A DNA stretch of 64,000 bases. Origin: Pseudomonas nitroreducens TX1. GTDB lineage: Bacteria; Pseudomonadota; Gammaproteobacteria; Pseudomonadales; Pseudomonadaceae. A model generated the notes under the pieces. It saw only the letters and a list, made by a program, of their open reading frames with translations, was not told the origin of the DNA and made no database searches. A program made the position numbers and the translations under genes. Positions 1 through 10,955 of this stretch are shown here, one piece after another (position 1 is the first letter of the stretch; the number at the start of each line of letters is the position of its first letter). Location: NCBI RefSeq assembly GCF_000313755.1, contig NZ_AMZB01000136.1, positions 248,001 through 312,000 of the forward strand. Direction: 5' to 3'.

Positions 1-64
1 CCATAGCCTACCGTTCGTCTCTCCATTACTCTTGCGCATCGCTTAACCGCAACAAGGATTTCCG

Positions 65-1597
65 ATGCGCTGGATCACCCGACCCGGCCTGCCAGGCCAT
101 TTGCTCGCCCTGGCCGCCGGCGCGCTCACGCCGCTGACCCTCGCTCCGTTCGGCTACTGGCCGCTGGCGGTGCTCTCGCTGGCCCTGTTCTACCTCGGCC
201 TGCGCGGCACCCCCCCCGGCTCGTCGCTCTGGCGCGGCTGGTGGTACGGCTTCGGCGCTTTCATCGCCGGCACCAGCTGGATCTACTTCAGCATCCACAA
301 TTTCGGCGGCGCCTCCGGACCATTGGCCGGCTTCCTGGTCGGCGGCTTCAGTGCGGGCGTGGCCTTCTTCTTCGCGCTGCCCGCCTGGGTCTGGGCGAAG
401 TTCTTCCGTCGCAACAACGCCCCGGTCAGCGATGCGCTGGCCTTCGCCGCGTTGTGGGTGGTGCTGGAGCTGTTCCGCAGCTGGTTCCTCACCGGCTTCC
501 CCTGGCTCTACGCCGGCTACAGCCAGCTCGAAGGCCCGCTGGCCGGCCTCGCGCCGCTGGGCGGCGTCTGGCTGGCATCCTTCGGCATCGCCCTGACCGG
601 CGCGCTGATCATCAACCTCCCGGCCCTGGCCCGCCGCCCCGCGCGCCTGGTAATCGGGCTGATCCTGCTGATCGCCCCCTGGGCCGTCGGCCTGGGCTAC
701 AAGGGCCACGCCTGGACCACTCCGGCCGGCGCACCGCTGAAGGTCGCCGCGCTGCAGGGCAACATCGCCCAGGAAATGAAGTGGGACCCGAAGGCCATCA
801 CCCACCAGCTGGAGCTGTATCGCGACCTGACCGCCGAGCAGAAGGACATCGACCTGATTGTCTGGCCGGAAACCGCCGTCCCGGTGCTCAAGGACCAGGC
901 CACCGGCTACCTGGAGATGATCAACGGCGTCGCCACCGCCAAGAAGGCCGCGCTCATTACCGGCGTGCCGGTGCGCGAGAAAACTGCCGAAGGCATTCGC
1001 TACTACAACGGCATCACCGTGGTCGGCGAAGGCAGCGGCAACTACCTGAAGCAGAAGCTGGTTCCTTTCGGTGAATACGTCCCGCTGCAGGACCTGCTGC
1101 GCGGCCTGATCGCCTTCTTCGACCTGCCGATGTCCGACTTCGCCCGCGGCCCGGCCGACCAGCCCCTGCTCAAGGCCAAGGGCTACTCCGTGGCACCGTA
1201 CATCTGCTACGAAGTGGTCTATCCGGAGTTCGCGGCCGAACTGGCGGCGCAAAGCCAGCTGCTGCTGACCATCAGCAATGACGCCTGGTTCGGCACCTCC
1301 ATCGGCCCGCTGCAGCACCTGCAGATGGCACAGATGCGCGCCCTGGAAGCCGGCCGCTGGATGGTGCGCGGCACCAACAACGGCGTCACCGCGCTGATCG
1401 ACCCGTTCGGCAGGCTCGCAGTGCAGATCCCGCAGTTCCAGCAGGGCGTACTGCACGGCGACGTGGTGCCGATGCAGGGCCTGACACCGTACTTGAAATG
1501 GCGCGTCTGGCCGCTGGCGATCCTCAGCGCCGTGCTGCTGGTGTGGGCGCTGGTGCGCCGGCGCACGCATCCGGAAGAGCGACGGCTGTTCGGCTGA
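65..1597 (+). CDS. lnt: Apolipoprotein N-acyltransferase Lnt
   Basis: Transfers the third acyl chain to the N-terminal cysteine of apolipoproteins in the inner membrane, the last step of lipoprotein maturation before Lol sorting. The 510-residue protein has a hydrophobic N-terminal half with several membrane spans (about residues 15-215), then a periplasmic carbon-nitrogen hydrolase domain. The expected triad is visible: Glu in WPETAVP (about 269), Lys in KLVPFGEY (about 331) and Cys in YICYEVVYPEF (about 381). A last hydrophobic helix precedes a basic tail. The ATG follows an AAGGA-like site. A strong terminator follows at once, so it is probably the last gene of a unit starting upstream of the window. 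Confidence 0.97.
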   Translation: MRWITRPGLPGHLLALAAGALTPLTLAPFGYWPLAVLSLALFYLGLRGTPPGSSLWRGWWYGFGAFIAGTSWIYFSIHNFGGASGPLAGFLVGGFSAGVAFFFALPAWVWAKFFRRNNAPVSDALAFAALWVVLELFRSWFLTGFPWLYAGYSQLEGPLAGLAPLGGVWLASFGIALTGALIINLPALARRPARLVIGLILLIAPWAVGLGYKGHAWTTPAGAPLKVAALQGNIAQEMKWDPKAITHQLELYRDLTAEQKDIDLIVWPETAVPVLKDQATGYLEMINGVATAKKAALITGVPVREKTAEGIRYYNGITVVGEGSGNYLKQKLVPFGEYVPLQDLLRGLIAFFDLPMSDFARGPADQPLLKAKGYSVAPYICYEVVYPEFAAELAAQSQLLLTISNDAWFGTSIGPLQHLQMAQMRALEAGRWMVRGTNNGVTALIDPFGRLAVQIPQFQQGVLHGDVVPMQGLTPYLKWRVWPLAILSAVLLVWALVRRRTHPEERRLFG

Positions 1598-1608
1598 CGA
1601 ATGAAATG

Positions 1609-1632
1609 GGCCTCATGATGAGGCCTTTTTTC
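1609..1632 (+). terminator. Rho-independent terminator after lnt
   Basis: An inverted repeat GGCCTCAT/ATGAGGCC is followed directly by six T residues, starting 11 bases after the lnt stop codon. Confidence 0.85.
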
Positions 1633-1650
1633 TCGCTGGAAGGTGGTATT

Positions 1651-1729
1651 TCCGTAGGTGCGGACTCCGTCCGCGACAGGCCCGTAACGCGCCGGATAGC
1701 ATCACGGACGGAGTCCGCTCCTACGTAGG
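1651..1729. repeat. REP-like inverted repeat (GGACTCCGTCCG type)
   Basis: Two arms, GTAGGTGCGGACTCCGTCCG at 1654 and its near reverse complement ending CTCCTAC near 1724, flank a spacer of about 30 bases. The layout is that of a REP doublet of a different sequence family from the GAGCGAGCTTGCTCGCGAA doublets elsewhere in the window. Confidence 0.7.
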
Positions 1730-1745
1730 TTTCTGTGCGGGGCAA

Positions 1746-1862
1746 CCCTCTCCCCCGCCCTCTCCCTGAAGGGAGAGGGAGCTGCCCATACCGGCTGACG
1801 CTATGGATTCACCCTGCACCGACCGGTCCCCTCTCCCTTCAGAGAGAGGGTTAGGGAGAGGG
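1746..1862. repeat. CCCTCTCCC/GGGAGAGGG inverted repeat
   Basis: Two hairpin-forming modules rich in CTCTCCC and GGGAGAGGG, one ending TGAAGGGAGAGGGAG and the other beginning CCCTCTCCCTTCA, flank an unrelated spacer. A second copy of the same arms with a different spacer lies at 31890-32040, so this is a dispersed repeat family. Confidence 0.75.
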
Positions 1863-1915
1863 ATATTCTCGGCACGGACTTCCCAGAAGAAGACAATTGC
1901 TCCTACAGAATCCTG

Positions 1916-2677
1916 CTAGCGATAGAACAACCGATACCCGACCAACCCGATCGCCTCGTTGAGCAACTGCCCGCTCTGCCAGATCGCTCGTCCTTCGGGC
2001 AGCCAGCCGCCCAGGGGCACCTCGTCATCCGTGCCGAGATAGGCCGCCGGCGCCGGCACCACCTGCAGGCCGGCCTTCTCGAAACTCCAGATCGAACGGG
2101 GCATATGGATGGCACTGGTGACCAGCACCACCCGCTGGATACCCGCCTCGCGCAGCATCTCGGCGCTGAATTGCGCATTCTCCCAGGTCGTGCGGCTGCG
2201 GCCCTCCTCCCAGCGTACCGGCACGCCGTAATCGTCCAAGAGGCTCTGCGCCATGATCCGCGCCTCCGAGGGCGGGGTGCCGTAATGCAGGCCGCCGGAG
2301 GTCAACACCGGCAGGCCGCTGGCCTTGGCCAGGCGGGCGGCGTAGCGGATACGCTCGCGGGCCATCAGGCCGGGCTGGTCTTCGTCCCAGGCACGATCCC
2401 CGCGCACACGGCCGGCGCCCAGCACCACAATGGCGTCGGCGCGCTGCGCCAGCCCCGCCCAGTCCGCCTGCCTGAGCGGTGCCTGCTGCTCCAACTGACG
2501 CGCGCCCCACTCCACGGAGACTGGCAGGCTCATCACCAGCAGGCCGAGAAAGCCGGAAAAGAAGCAGAACGCCGAGAATCGCGGATAACGGCGGCGCAGC
2601 ACGAAGCCCAGGAGCAGCAACAGCAGCAGCAACCCAGGCGGCATGAAGATCTGTTTGAGGATGAAGCGGATAGGCAT
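1916..2677 (-). CDS. YdcF/ElyC-family (DUF218) envelope protein
   Basis: A 253-residue protein with two N-terminal hydrophobic segments (about 10-27 and 35-52) followed by a DUF218 domain facing the periplasm. Family signatures are present: VVLGAG near 85, LTSGG near 125, the SRTTWENA stretch near 162 and VTSAIHMPR near 187. ElyC/SanA-type members are linked to envelope integrity and undecaprenyl-phosphate metabolism, but the exact reaction of this protein is not known. It lies convergent to lnt and downstream of the ybeL-like gene, the usual Pseudomonas arrangement. Confidence 0.85.
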   Translation of the reverse strand: MPIRFILKQIFMPPGLLLLLLLLGFVLRRRYPRFSAFCFFSGFLGLLVMSLPVSVEWGARQLEQQAPLRQADWAGLAQRADAIVVLGAGRVRGDRAWDEDQPGLMARERIRYAARLAKASGLPVLTSGGLHYGTPPSEARIMAQSLLDDYGVPVRWEEGRSRTTWENAQFSAEMLREAGIQRVVLVTSAIHMPRSIWSFEKAGLQVVPAPAAYLGTDDEVPLGGWLPEGRAIWQSGQLLNEAIGLVGYRLFYR

Positions 2678-2723
2678 TGGCGCCTCCTTGTCGAGGCGCC
2701 AAGCCTAACGGATCGGGGAAATG

Positions 2724-3155
2724 TCAGCGTGCTTTCGCGTTGCGGAACAGCTGCGAGCCACAGGAAGTGCAGGGCAGCACGCCCTGGTTGCGACTCCAGG
2801 CCACGGGCGAGCCACACAGCGCGCATTGCAGCGATTGCGGGCGCGGCACCAGGCGCAGACGGCTGGGCGCTGCAGGTTGGCGCACATGGCGCGGCGGGCG
2901 GGCCGGGGCGCGCTCCAGCATGGCGAGTTCTTCCGCGGCGGCATGCCAGCCGCGCAGCCAGTTCACATCCTGATCCAGATAAGCCCTGATCAACTCCATC
3001 TCGGCACTGCTCAAGCCGCGCAACTCCAGTTCCACGGGGCATTCGTCACGTAGTCTCTCAGCGGTATCGGCCTCATCCAGGGCCAGCGCGAGTCGTTGCA
3101 ACAACCGTTCATACAGACCGGAACCCGAAGCACTTGCGCGATGCAGCTCAGCCAT
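2724..3155 (-). CDS. Zinc-ribbon protein, YbeL-like (DUF1451)
   Basis: A 143-residue protein with a charged helical N-terminal part (about 1-75), a proline-rich linker and a C-terminal zinc ribbon with CALC and CTSC pairs (about residues 112-133). Zinc-ribbon proteins of this kind next to leuS recall E. coli YbeL, which also sits beside leuS; that context supports the family call more than sequence similarity I can judge by eye. It is divergent from leuS across a 235-base gap. Function is unknown. Confidence 0.75.
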   Translation of the reverse strand: MAELHRASASGSGLYERLLQRLALALDEADTAERLRDECPVELELRGLSSAEMELIRAYLDQDVNWLRGWHAAAEELAMLERAPARPPRHVRQPAAPSRLRLVPRPQSLQCALCGSPVAWSRNQGVLPCTSCGSQLFRNAKAR

Positions 3156-3294
3156 CAGTCACCTCAAGACAGGCGGAAACCTCCCGCCCTCAGGCAAAGC
3201 TTAGCGGGCCACCCCGCGCCACACCGAGCGTGCGACAAACGGCGCGGGCTACCGGCTCGAGTGGGGGTCATGTATGCTACGGGGCTTTCTGTAG

Positions 3295-6012
<2,718 letters not shown>

Positions 6013-6036
6013 AGCAACGCTGGAAAAGACCCATTC

Positions 6037-6060
6037 GCCCGTGGCACCTTCGCCACGGGC
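6037..6060 (+). promoter_or_regulatory. Stable hairpin between leuS and lptE
   Basis: A perfect 9-base stem GCCCGTGGC/GCCACGGGC with a 6-base loop lies between leuS and lptE. No T-run follows, so it is more likely an mRNA processing or stabilising hairpin, or a Rho-assisted attenuator, than an intrinsic terminator. Confidence 0.5.
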
Positions 6061-6091
6061 ATACCGGATCAACAGGAGTGAGGGAAGCTTG

Positions 6092-6703
6092 ATGAAACGT
6101 ATCCTGACCAGCCTCGCGCTGATCGGCCTGGCCGGCGTGCTGAGCGCCTGCGGTTTCCAACTGCGCGGCCTGGGCGATACGAACTTTGCGCTCAAGGAAA
6201 TCGATGTGAGCGCGCGCAATGCCTACGGCGAAACCGTCACGCAGCTCAAGCAGGTGCTTCAAGGCAGCGGCGTGAAAGTCGTCTCCCGCGCGCCCTACCA
6301 CCTGATCCTTGCCCGCGAGGACGTGACCCAGCGCAGCGTCAGCTACACCAGTTCGGCGCGCAGCGCGGAAAACGAACTGACCAACACCCTGAGTTACGAG
6401 ATCCGTGGCAGCGACAACCTGCTGCTGCTCGCCAACCAGGTTCAGGTGCGCAAGGTCTACGTACAGGACGAGAACAACCTGATCGGTTCCGACCAGGAAG
6501 CCCAGCAGATCCGCAACGAAATGCGCCGCGATCTGGTCCAGCAGATGGTCACCCGCCTGCAACTCATCACCCCGGCTCAGCTCGACGACCTGCAAGCCAA
6601 GGCGGAAGCCAAGGCCAAGGCCGAAGCAGACGCGATGAAGGCCGCGGACGAGGCTGCCAAGTCTCAGCCGCAGCAGTCGCCGATCGAATTTCCGAAGCAG
6701 TAA
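6092..6703 (+). CDS. lptE: LPS-assembly lipoprotein LptE
   Basis: LptE plugs the LptD barrel in the outer membrane and helps deliver LPS to the surface. The 203-residue precursor has a lipoprotein signal with lipobox LSAC (Cys about 20), then GFQLRG, typical of the family. The C-terminal part is rich in Ala and Lys ([11 protein letters not shown]), a probable flexible helix. The ATG at 6092 is preferred over upstream in-frame starts because it has a GGAGTGAGGG ribosome site and places the signal peptide at the N terminus. It lies between leuS and holA, as in E. coli. Confidence 0.95.
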   Translation: MKRILTSLALIGLAGVLSACGFQLRGLGDTNFALKEIDVSARNAYGETVTQLKQVLQGSGVKVVSRAPYHLILAREDVTQRSVSYTSSARSAENELTNTLSYEIRGSDNLLLLANQVQVRKVYVQDENNLIGSDQEAQQIRNEMRRDLVQQMVTRLQLITPAQLDDLQAKAEAKAKAEADAMKAADEAAKSQPQQSPIEFPKQ

Positions 6704-6710
6704 GCGACAA

Positions 6711-6734
6711 GGGGCCGGCCAACCGGCCCCTTTC
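6711..6734 (+). terminator. Terminator between lptE and holA
   Basis: GGGGCCGG/CCGGCCCC with a CCAA loop is followed by TTTCTC, ending only a few bases before the holA ATG. It may terminate leuS-lptE transcripts in part, or be read through into holA. Confidence 0.65.
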
Positions 6735-6739
6735 TCATC

Positions 6740-7777
6740 ATGAAGCTCAATCCCGGACAACTCGCCAAGCACCTGCAAGGCAACCTCGCGCCCGTCTACG
6801 TGGTCAGCGGCGACGAACCGTTGCTCTGCCAGGAAGCCTGCGACGCCATCCGTGCCGCCTGCCGCCAGCGTGATTTTGGTGAGCGCCAGGTGTTCAACGC
6901 CGAAGCCAACTTCGACTGGGGCCAGCTGCTTGAAGCCGGAGCCAGCCTGTCGCTGTTCGCCGAAAAGCGCCTGATCGAACTGCGCCTGCCCTCCGGCAAG
7001 CCCGGCGACAAGGGCGCGGCGATCATCCAGGAATACCTGCAACGGCCGCCGGAAGACACCGTCCTGCTGGTCAGCCTGCCCAAGCTCGACGGCAGCACGC
7101 AGAAGACCAAATGGGCCAAGGCCCTGATCGACGGCGACGCCGCACAATTCATCCAGATCTGGCCCATCGACGCGCACCAGTTGCCGCAGTGGATCCGCCA
7201 GCGCCTCTCCCAGGCCGGACTCGCTGCCAGCCAGGAAGCGGTGGACCTGATCGCCGCGCGCGTCGAAGGCAACCTGCTGGCCGCCGCCCAGGAAATCGAA
7301 AAGCTCAAGCTGCTCGCCGATGGCCAGCAGATCGATGCCGACACCGTGCAAGCCGCGGTCGCGGACAGCGCGCGATTCGATGTCTTCGGCCTGATCGATG
7401 CAGCCTTGAATGGCGAAGCCGCCCACTGCCTGCGCATGCTCGAAGGCCTGCGCGGCGAAGGCGTGGAGCCGCCGGTCATCCTCTGGGCCCTGGCCCGGGA
7501 AGTCCGCGTGCTTTCCAGCCTTGCCCAGCAGTTCAGCCAGGGCGTACCGCTGGACAAAGCCTTCAGCCAGTGTCGCCCGCCCATCTGGGACAAGCGCCGC
7601 CCGCTGATGAGCAAGGCCCTGCAGCGGCACACCGCACAGCGCTGGAACCAGATGCTGCAGGACGCCCAACTGATCGACGCGCAGATCAAGGGCCAGGCTA
7701 CCGGCAACGTCTGGAACAGCCTCGCCCGTCTCGCCCTGCTGGTCGCCGGCCAGCGCATCAACCTGCCTTCGGCCTGA
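6740..7777 (+). CDS. holA: DNA polymerase III delta subunit
   Basis: HolA is the clamp-loader subunit that opens the beta sliding clamp. The 345-residue protein begins with the family pattern MKLNPGQLAKHL...PVYVVSGDEPLL and contains the AAA+-like delta fold without a Walker A motif, as expected for delta. The conserved QWIRQRLSQAGL and ARVEGNLLAAAQEIEKL segments lie near 150-190, and the helical collar domain is at the C terminus. The start follows the lptE terminator by six bases, leaving little room for its own promoter, so it may depend on readthrough. Confidence 0.97.
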   Translation: MKLNPGQLAKHLQGNLAPVYVVSGDEPLLCQEACDAIRAACRQRDFGERQVFNAEANFDWGQLLEAGASLSLFAEKRLIELRLPSGKPGDKGAAIIQEYLQRPPEDTVLLVSLPKLDGSTQKTKWAKALIDGDAAQFIQIWPIDAHQLPQWIRQRLSQAGLAASQEAVDLIAARVEGNLLAAAQEIEKLKLLADGQQIDADTVQAAVADSARFDVFGLIDAALNGEAAHCLRMLEGLRGEGVEPPVILWALAREVRVLSSLAQQFSQGVPLDKAFSQCRPPIWDKRRPLMSKALQRHTAQRWNQMLQDAQLIDAQIKGQATGNVWNSLARLALLVAGQRINLPSA

Positions 7778-7812
7778 TTGCAGCAGCTCGCGACCTGACT
7801 ACCGGTGTGACC

Positions 7813-7842
7813 GAGAGGCCTTGCGGACGAAGTCCGCCTCTC
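7813..7842. terminator. Hairpin downstream of holA
   Basis: GAGAG...CTCTC encloses GCGGAC-GAA-GTCCGC. There is only a weak T-rich tail (CCTTGTC), so terminator function for holA or for the convergent transporter gene is a guess. Confidence 0.35.
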
Positions 7843-7913
7843 CTTGTCACCGCCTCCGCGCGGCGCCCGGCCGGAGCGACCTTGCTAGCGCACCCGCCCA
7901 ACGCTCGAGAGTT

Positions 7914-9146
7914 TCAGGGCCGCGCCGGCGCTGCCCGGTGCTCCCGCCCTTCCGACCTATCCAACGCCACCCCGCGAGTATCGCGGCCGGTACTGATCAG
8001 CACACAGATGAGCACCGCCACCACCCCGGCAACCACGGCCATCGCCGTGCCATAGCTGTAGCTCCTGGCGATCTCCGCCTGCAGCGGCGCATTGACCGAA
8101 GCGATCAGGTTGCCCAGCTGATAGACGAACCCCGGCAGCACCGCACGGGTACCCACTGGCGCCAGCTCGTTCAGATAGGCCGGAATCACACCCCAGGCGC
8201 CCTGCACCATGAACTGCATCAGGAAGGCACCGACGCCCAGCGCCACTGCGCCATGGCTGAACGCCCACAATGGCAGCACCGGTAGCGCCAGCAGCGAGCC
8301 GCAGATAATGGCCTTCTTTCGCCCGATGCGCTCGGACAGGCTGCCGAACAGGATGCCTCCCAGGATCGCCGCGATGTTATAGACCACCGCGATCAGGCTG
8401 ACCGTCTGCGTATCGAACCCGTGCTGCACTTTCAGGAAAGTCGGGTAGAGGTCCTGCGTGCCATGGCTGAAGAAATTGAAGCAGGCCATCAGCAACACCG
8501 CGTACAGGCACAGCTTCCACTGGTTGCGCAGGACCGACCACAGCGGCGTCGACTCCTTGCGCTCGCGAGACGCCTGCCAGATCGGCGATTCCGGCACCTT
8601 GAACCAGATGAACACCACCAGCACCACCGGCAGGCAACCGACGATGAACATCCCACGCCAGCCCAGCGCTTCGAAGAACAGACCATAGATGATCGACGCG
8701 ATCAGGTAGCCCGCCGGATAACCCGCCTGGAACAGCCCCGACACCATCCCCCGCGAACGCTCGGGAATGGTCTCCATCGCCAGCGAAGAAGCCACGCCCC
8801 AGATGCCCCCCATCGCCACGCCGTAGACCACGCGCAGGATCAGGAAGGTCTCGAGGTTCGGCGAAAAAGCCGAGGCCAGCTCCAGCACCGAGTAGGTCAG
8901 GATATTCACCATCAGGACCGGTCGTCGGCCGTAGCGCTCGGCTGCCCGTCCGAACAGCAGCGCGCCGATGGGCCGCACCGCCAGGGTCAGCAGGATTGCC
9001 AGCGACACCTGCGGGAGGCCCACCTGGAAGCTCTGCGCAATATCGGTGAGGACGAAGACCAGGAGAAAGAAGTCGAAGGCATCCAGCGTCCAGGCGAGCA
9101 CCGAAGCGATCACCACATTGCGCTGGGTCGGGGACCATTGCTGCAT
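7914..9146 (-). CDS. MFS transporter, possibly sialate/carboxylate:H+ symporter type
   Basis: A 410-residue major facilitator with about twelve membrane spans. The N-terminal segment ASVLAWTLDAFDFFLLVFVL and the loop-2 motif GRAAERYGRRPVL, with the second-half counterpart GSLSERIGRKKAI, resemble the sialate:H+ symporter group, whose members carry lactate, pyruvate, sialic or other organic acids; substrate is not determinable here. I chose the ATG at 9146 over the 9185 start because it has a GGAGATG site and begins at the usual cytoplasmic tail. It stands alone, with no adjacent catabolic genes. Confidence 0.85.
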   Translation of the reverse strand: MQQWSPTQRNVVIASVLAWTLDAFDFFLLVFVLTDIAQSFQVGLPQVSLAILLTLAVRPIGALLFGRAAERYGRRPVLMVNILTYSVLELASAFSPNLETFLILRVVYGVAMGGIWGVASSLAMETIPERSRGMVSGLFQAGYPAGYLIASIIYGLFFEALGWRGMFIVGCLPVVLVVFIWFKVPESPIWQASRERKESTPLWSVLRNQWKLCLYAVLLMACFNFFSHGTQDLYPTFLKVQHGFDTQTVSLIAVVYNIAAILGGILFGSLSERIGRKKAIICGSLLALPVLPLWAFSHGAVALGVGAFLMQFMVQGAWGVIPAYLNELAPVGTRAVLPGFVYQLGNLIASVNAPLQAEIARSYSYGTAMAVVAGVVAVLICVLISTGRDTRGVALDRSEGREHRAAPARP

Positions 9147-9337
9147 GACACATCTCCAGCCGGGGGCGTCGCGGTCCCTGCACACCGAGGCAATAGTTAG
9201 TCAGCTGCCAAGCTAACTGAGCCAGCGAACGAGCCACAGCCGCGCCCTTGAAAAAATCTGTTACAGAAATCGCGACAATCCGCCGCCGCCCAGGGTTCGA
9301 CGAATCCGCAAGGCGAGCGGCCATGGCCGCGAACGGT

Positions 9338-9649
9338 TCAGCGCACCGCCGTTCCGGACTCCTGCAAAGCGGGACGCCTCCTCCCCCGCTCCTCGGTCGG
9401 CCGATCCAGCGCCAGCTCGTAAAGCTGCCGAGCTTCGCTGACCAGCGGCGAGAGCGCCGCTGCCAGACGCGACGTCGCGCGGATCAAGCCAGGATCGGAG
9501 TCGTCCTCCAGCAGACAAAGCAGGTCTTCCACCGCCGTCAGGCGCCGCAGCGCGGCGTCGCGCAATGCCTCGACCGAGGCCAGGGCATTGATGAACATCA
9601 CATCTTCGTAGGGGCGGGATTCCAGCGGAACGGGGAGGAATTCAGGCAC
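9338..9649 (-). CDS. Small helical protein, DUF6124/DUF3077-like
   Basis: A 103-residue acidic, Leu/Ala-rich protein predicted to be mostly helical (about residues 20-83) with an Arg-rich tail. The pattern of an alanine-rich helix, a short break, then SEARQLYELAL recalls small DUF6124/DUF3077 proteins that are multi-copy in Pseudomonas and have no known function; this family match is by eye only. The GTG start at 9649 is chosen because it has an excellent GGAGG site six bases upstream; longer in-frame extensions would run through a highly structured leader. Confidence 0.6.
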   Translation of the reverse strand: MPEFLPVPLESRPYEDVMFINALASVEALRDAALRRLTAVEDLLCLLEDDSDPGLIRATSRLAAALSPLVSEARQLYELALDRPTEERGRRRPALQESGTAVR

Positions 9650-10202
9650 CTTGCACCTCCGGGAAAGAGAAGACTGGAAAGGTGAAACTGAGGCGGTGCG
9701 CGGGCGTAAAAACGGGATAGTGCATGATTCGGGGCTCTCGTATGCCGAAGAAGCGCCTCCGCACTCGCTGCGACGCGAGTAAGGGAGGCGGACCGTGCGG
9801 AGGTCGCAGTACCGGGAGACGAGAGCCAAGAACCGGTCAGGCGTGAGCCTGCACCGCACGATCCGCCATAGAAGCACTGCGGCCACAAGCAATTGAATAT
9901 GCCTGCACCGATAGCCATGGCGCTACGTGAACTCTCCTCTCACATTCCAGGCTGCGACACCCGGCCACGGGATTGACCGTGGCAGACGGAATCTAGCGAG
10001 CGCGCGCGTAGGCCCTCAAGGCTAAAAGAAGGTAGGAGAATTCACTGTTCCGAAGGATCTAGATTGGGATGTTTCGCCCAATAGCGTGGTCTTGTTCACC
10101 TCTCAAGAACCGACACTCGATACGTCTGAAGGGTGATTTCCTTTGTAGGAATAGGCGATGCCTGGGAGCGCGCCAACGGGAGCGAACTTGCCGGGCACCG
10201 CC
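9650..10202. other. Long intergenic region with structured leader
   Basis: Between the small helical-protein gene and the YciI-like gene. The first 85 bases and the element at 9733-9827 probably form the leader of the minus-strand small gene. The rest has short palindromes (for example CCACGGGATTGACCGTGG near 9965) but no ORF with a convincing ribosome site. It is somewhat AT-richer than its surroundings near 10020-10150. Confidence 0.5.
9733..9827 (-). ncRNA. Candidate structured leader RNA element
   Basis: In the minus-strand transcript upstream of the 9338-9649 gene, an 8-base outer stem GGCTCTCG/CGAGAGCC (9820-9827 with 9733-9740) encloses several complementary segments: CCTCCGCAC/GTGCGGAGG (9795-9803 with 9757-9765), CGCCTCC/GGAGGCG (9784-9790 with 9754-9760), ACTCGC/GCGAGT (9775-9780 with 9763-9768) and CTGCGAC/GTCGCAG (9803-9809 with 9768-9774). 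Some are mutually exclusive and one would make a pseudoknot. I do not recognise it as a known riboswitch class. Confidence 0.4.
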
Positions 10203-10553
10203 TCACTCCCACTCCCGTACCTGTCGAACCTCCACGCACCCGAGCCGCCCCGGCGGAATCTTCGCGGCGATGCGCTCGGCCTCCTCCATGCTCTGCGCCT
10301 CGATCAGGTAGAAACCACCCAACTGCTCACGCGTCTCGGCGAACGGTCCGTCGGTAACGGAGAGCTTTTCACCTTGCCCGCGCAATGTGCGGCCGGTCGG
10401 CGTCGGCAACAGCGCGTTAGCCGCGATGTAGTTACCGCTGCGGCGCAATTGTTCGCTGTAGGTCATGCACTCGTCGACGATGCCACGCAGCTCGGCTTCC
10501 GGCAGCGCGGCGGCCTTGCGCTCGTCGAAATAGATCATGCAGAGAAACTTCAT
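10203..10553 (-). CDS. YciI/DGPF-domain protein
   Basis: A 116-residue protein with the hallmark VTDGPFAETREQLGGFYLI segment (about 65-84) of the YCII-related DGPF family, which adopts a ferredoxin-like fold and is often found with ECF sigma factors. The N-terminal MKFLCMIYFDE strand and the C-terminal PPGRLGCVEVRQV strand complete the fold. The start is the ATG at 10553 just after AAGGGTG. No ECF sigma gene is adjacent here. The biochemical role is unknown. Confidence 0.88.
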   Translation of the reverse strand: MKFLCMIYFDERKAAALPEAELRGIVDECMTYSEQLRRSGNYIAANALLPTPTGRTLRGQGEKLSVTDGPFAETREQLGGFYLIEAQSMEEAERIAAKIPPGRLGCVEVRQVREWE

Positions 10554-10731
10554 CACCCTTGTCCTCGTTCTTGTCTGTTATGTCAGAAATGTCCGTCGTC
10601 CCAGCGTAACCCCGAACGCCGACGGCTTGCCTTGGCCCGCCCGCCGGTAGACCAGCGGCATGGACAAGCATCCCGGATGGGCGGAAGATGCGCGCGCCGG
10701 CAACGGCGCCGGCTCCAACGAGGAAAGTCAG

Positions 10732-10884
10732 ATGGCGAAGAAATCCAAACGGCCGAACAAGGCCAAGTCCCTGGTCGCACAACCGCTGTTCCGCAGCCGC
10801 CAGGAGCAACCGCTCAAAGGCAAAGGCAGTTACCGCCGCGAAGCCTCCCACAATTGGGAGGCTTCTTCGCTTCTGGCGGCCTGA
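10732..10884 (+). CDS. arfA: Alternative ribosome-rescue factor A (ArfA)
   Basis: A 50-residue basic protein that rescues ribosomes stalled on non-stop mRNA by recruiting RF2, backing up tmRNA. The family core is clear: AQPLFRSRQEQPLKGKGSYRRE followed by NWEAS near the C terminus, compared with E. coli PLFRQR...KGKGSYMRK...NWEAS. The ATG at 10732 follows an AGGAA site; the longer upstream reading has no family match. An 11-base-pair hairpin lies within the last codons (10840-10865), the feature expected for arfA control: truncation of the message before its stop codon makes ArfA itself a tmRNA target, so the protein accumulates only when trans-translation is overloaded. Confidence 0.92.
   Translation: MAKKSKRPNKAKSLVAQPLFRSRQEQPLKGKGSYRREASHNWEASSLLAA
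10840..10865 (+). promoter_or_regulatory. ORF-internal hairpin in arfA
   Basis: GAAGCCTCCCA/TGGGAGGCTTC, an 11-base perfect stem with a CAAT loop followed by a T-rich stretch (TTCGCTTCT), ends 16 bases before the arfA stop codon. It is a likely site of termination or RNase III cleavage producing non-stop arfA mRNA. Confidence 0.8.
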
Positions 10885-10955
10885 AACGTCAGAAAACCTG
10901 AACCACCCCCACCCTTTCGCTTTCAACCGGACAGCCAAGCCATGGAGGTCCACCC

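Larger units (their letters stand above)
1598..1915. other. Intergenic region of terminator and repeats
   Basis: This gap between lnt and the convergent ydcF-type gene holds the lnt terminator and two inverted-repeat elements (1651-1729 and 1746-1862). The last 50 bases show nothing recognisable. No coding potential with a ribosome binding site is seen. Confidence 0.7.

Noticed and set aside
26-1570. 514-codon minus-strand frame opposite lnt
   Set aside because: Antisense shadow of lnt with low-complexity sequence.
9598-9918. 106-codon minus-strand frame over the structured leader
   Set aside because: No ribosome site and no family likeness; it overlaps the better-supported GTG-started gene at 9338-9649 and stem sequences explain its composition.
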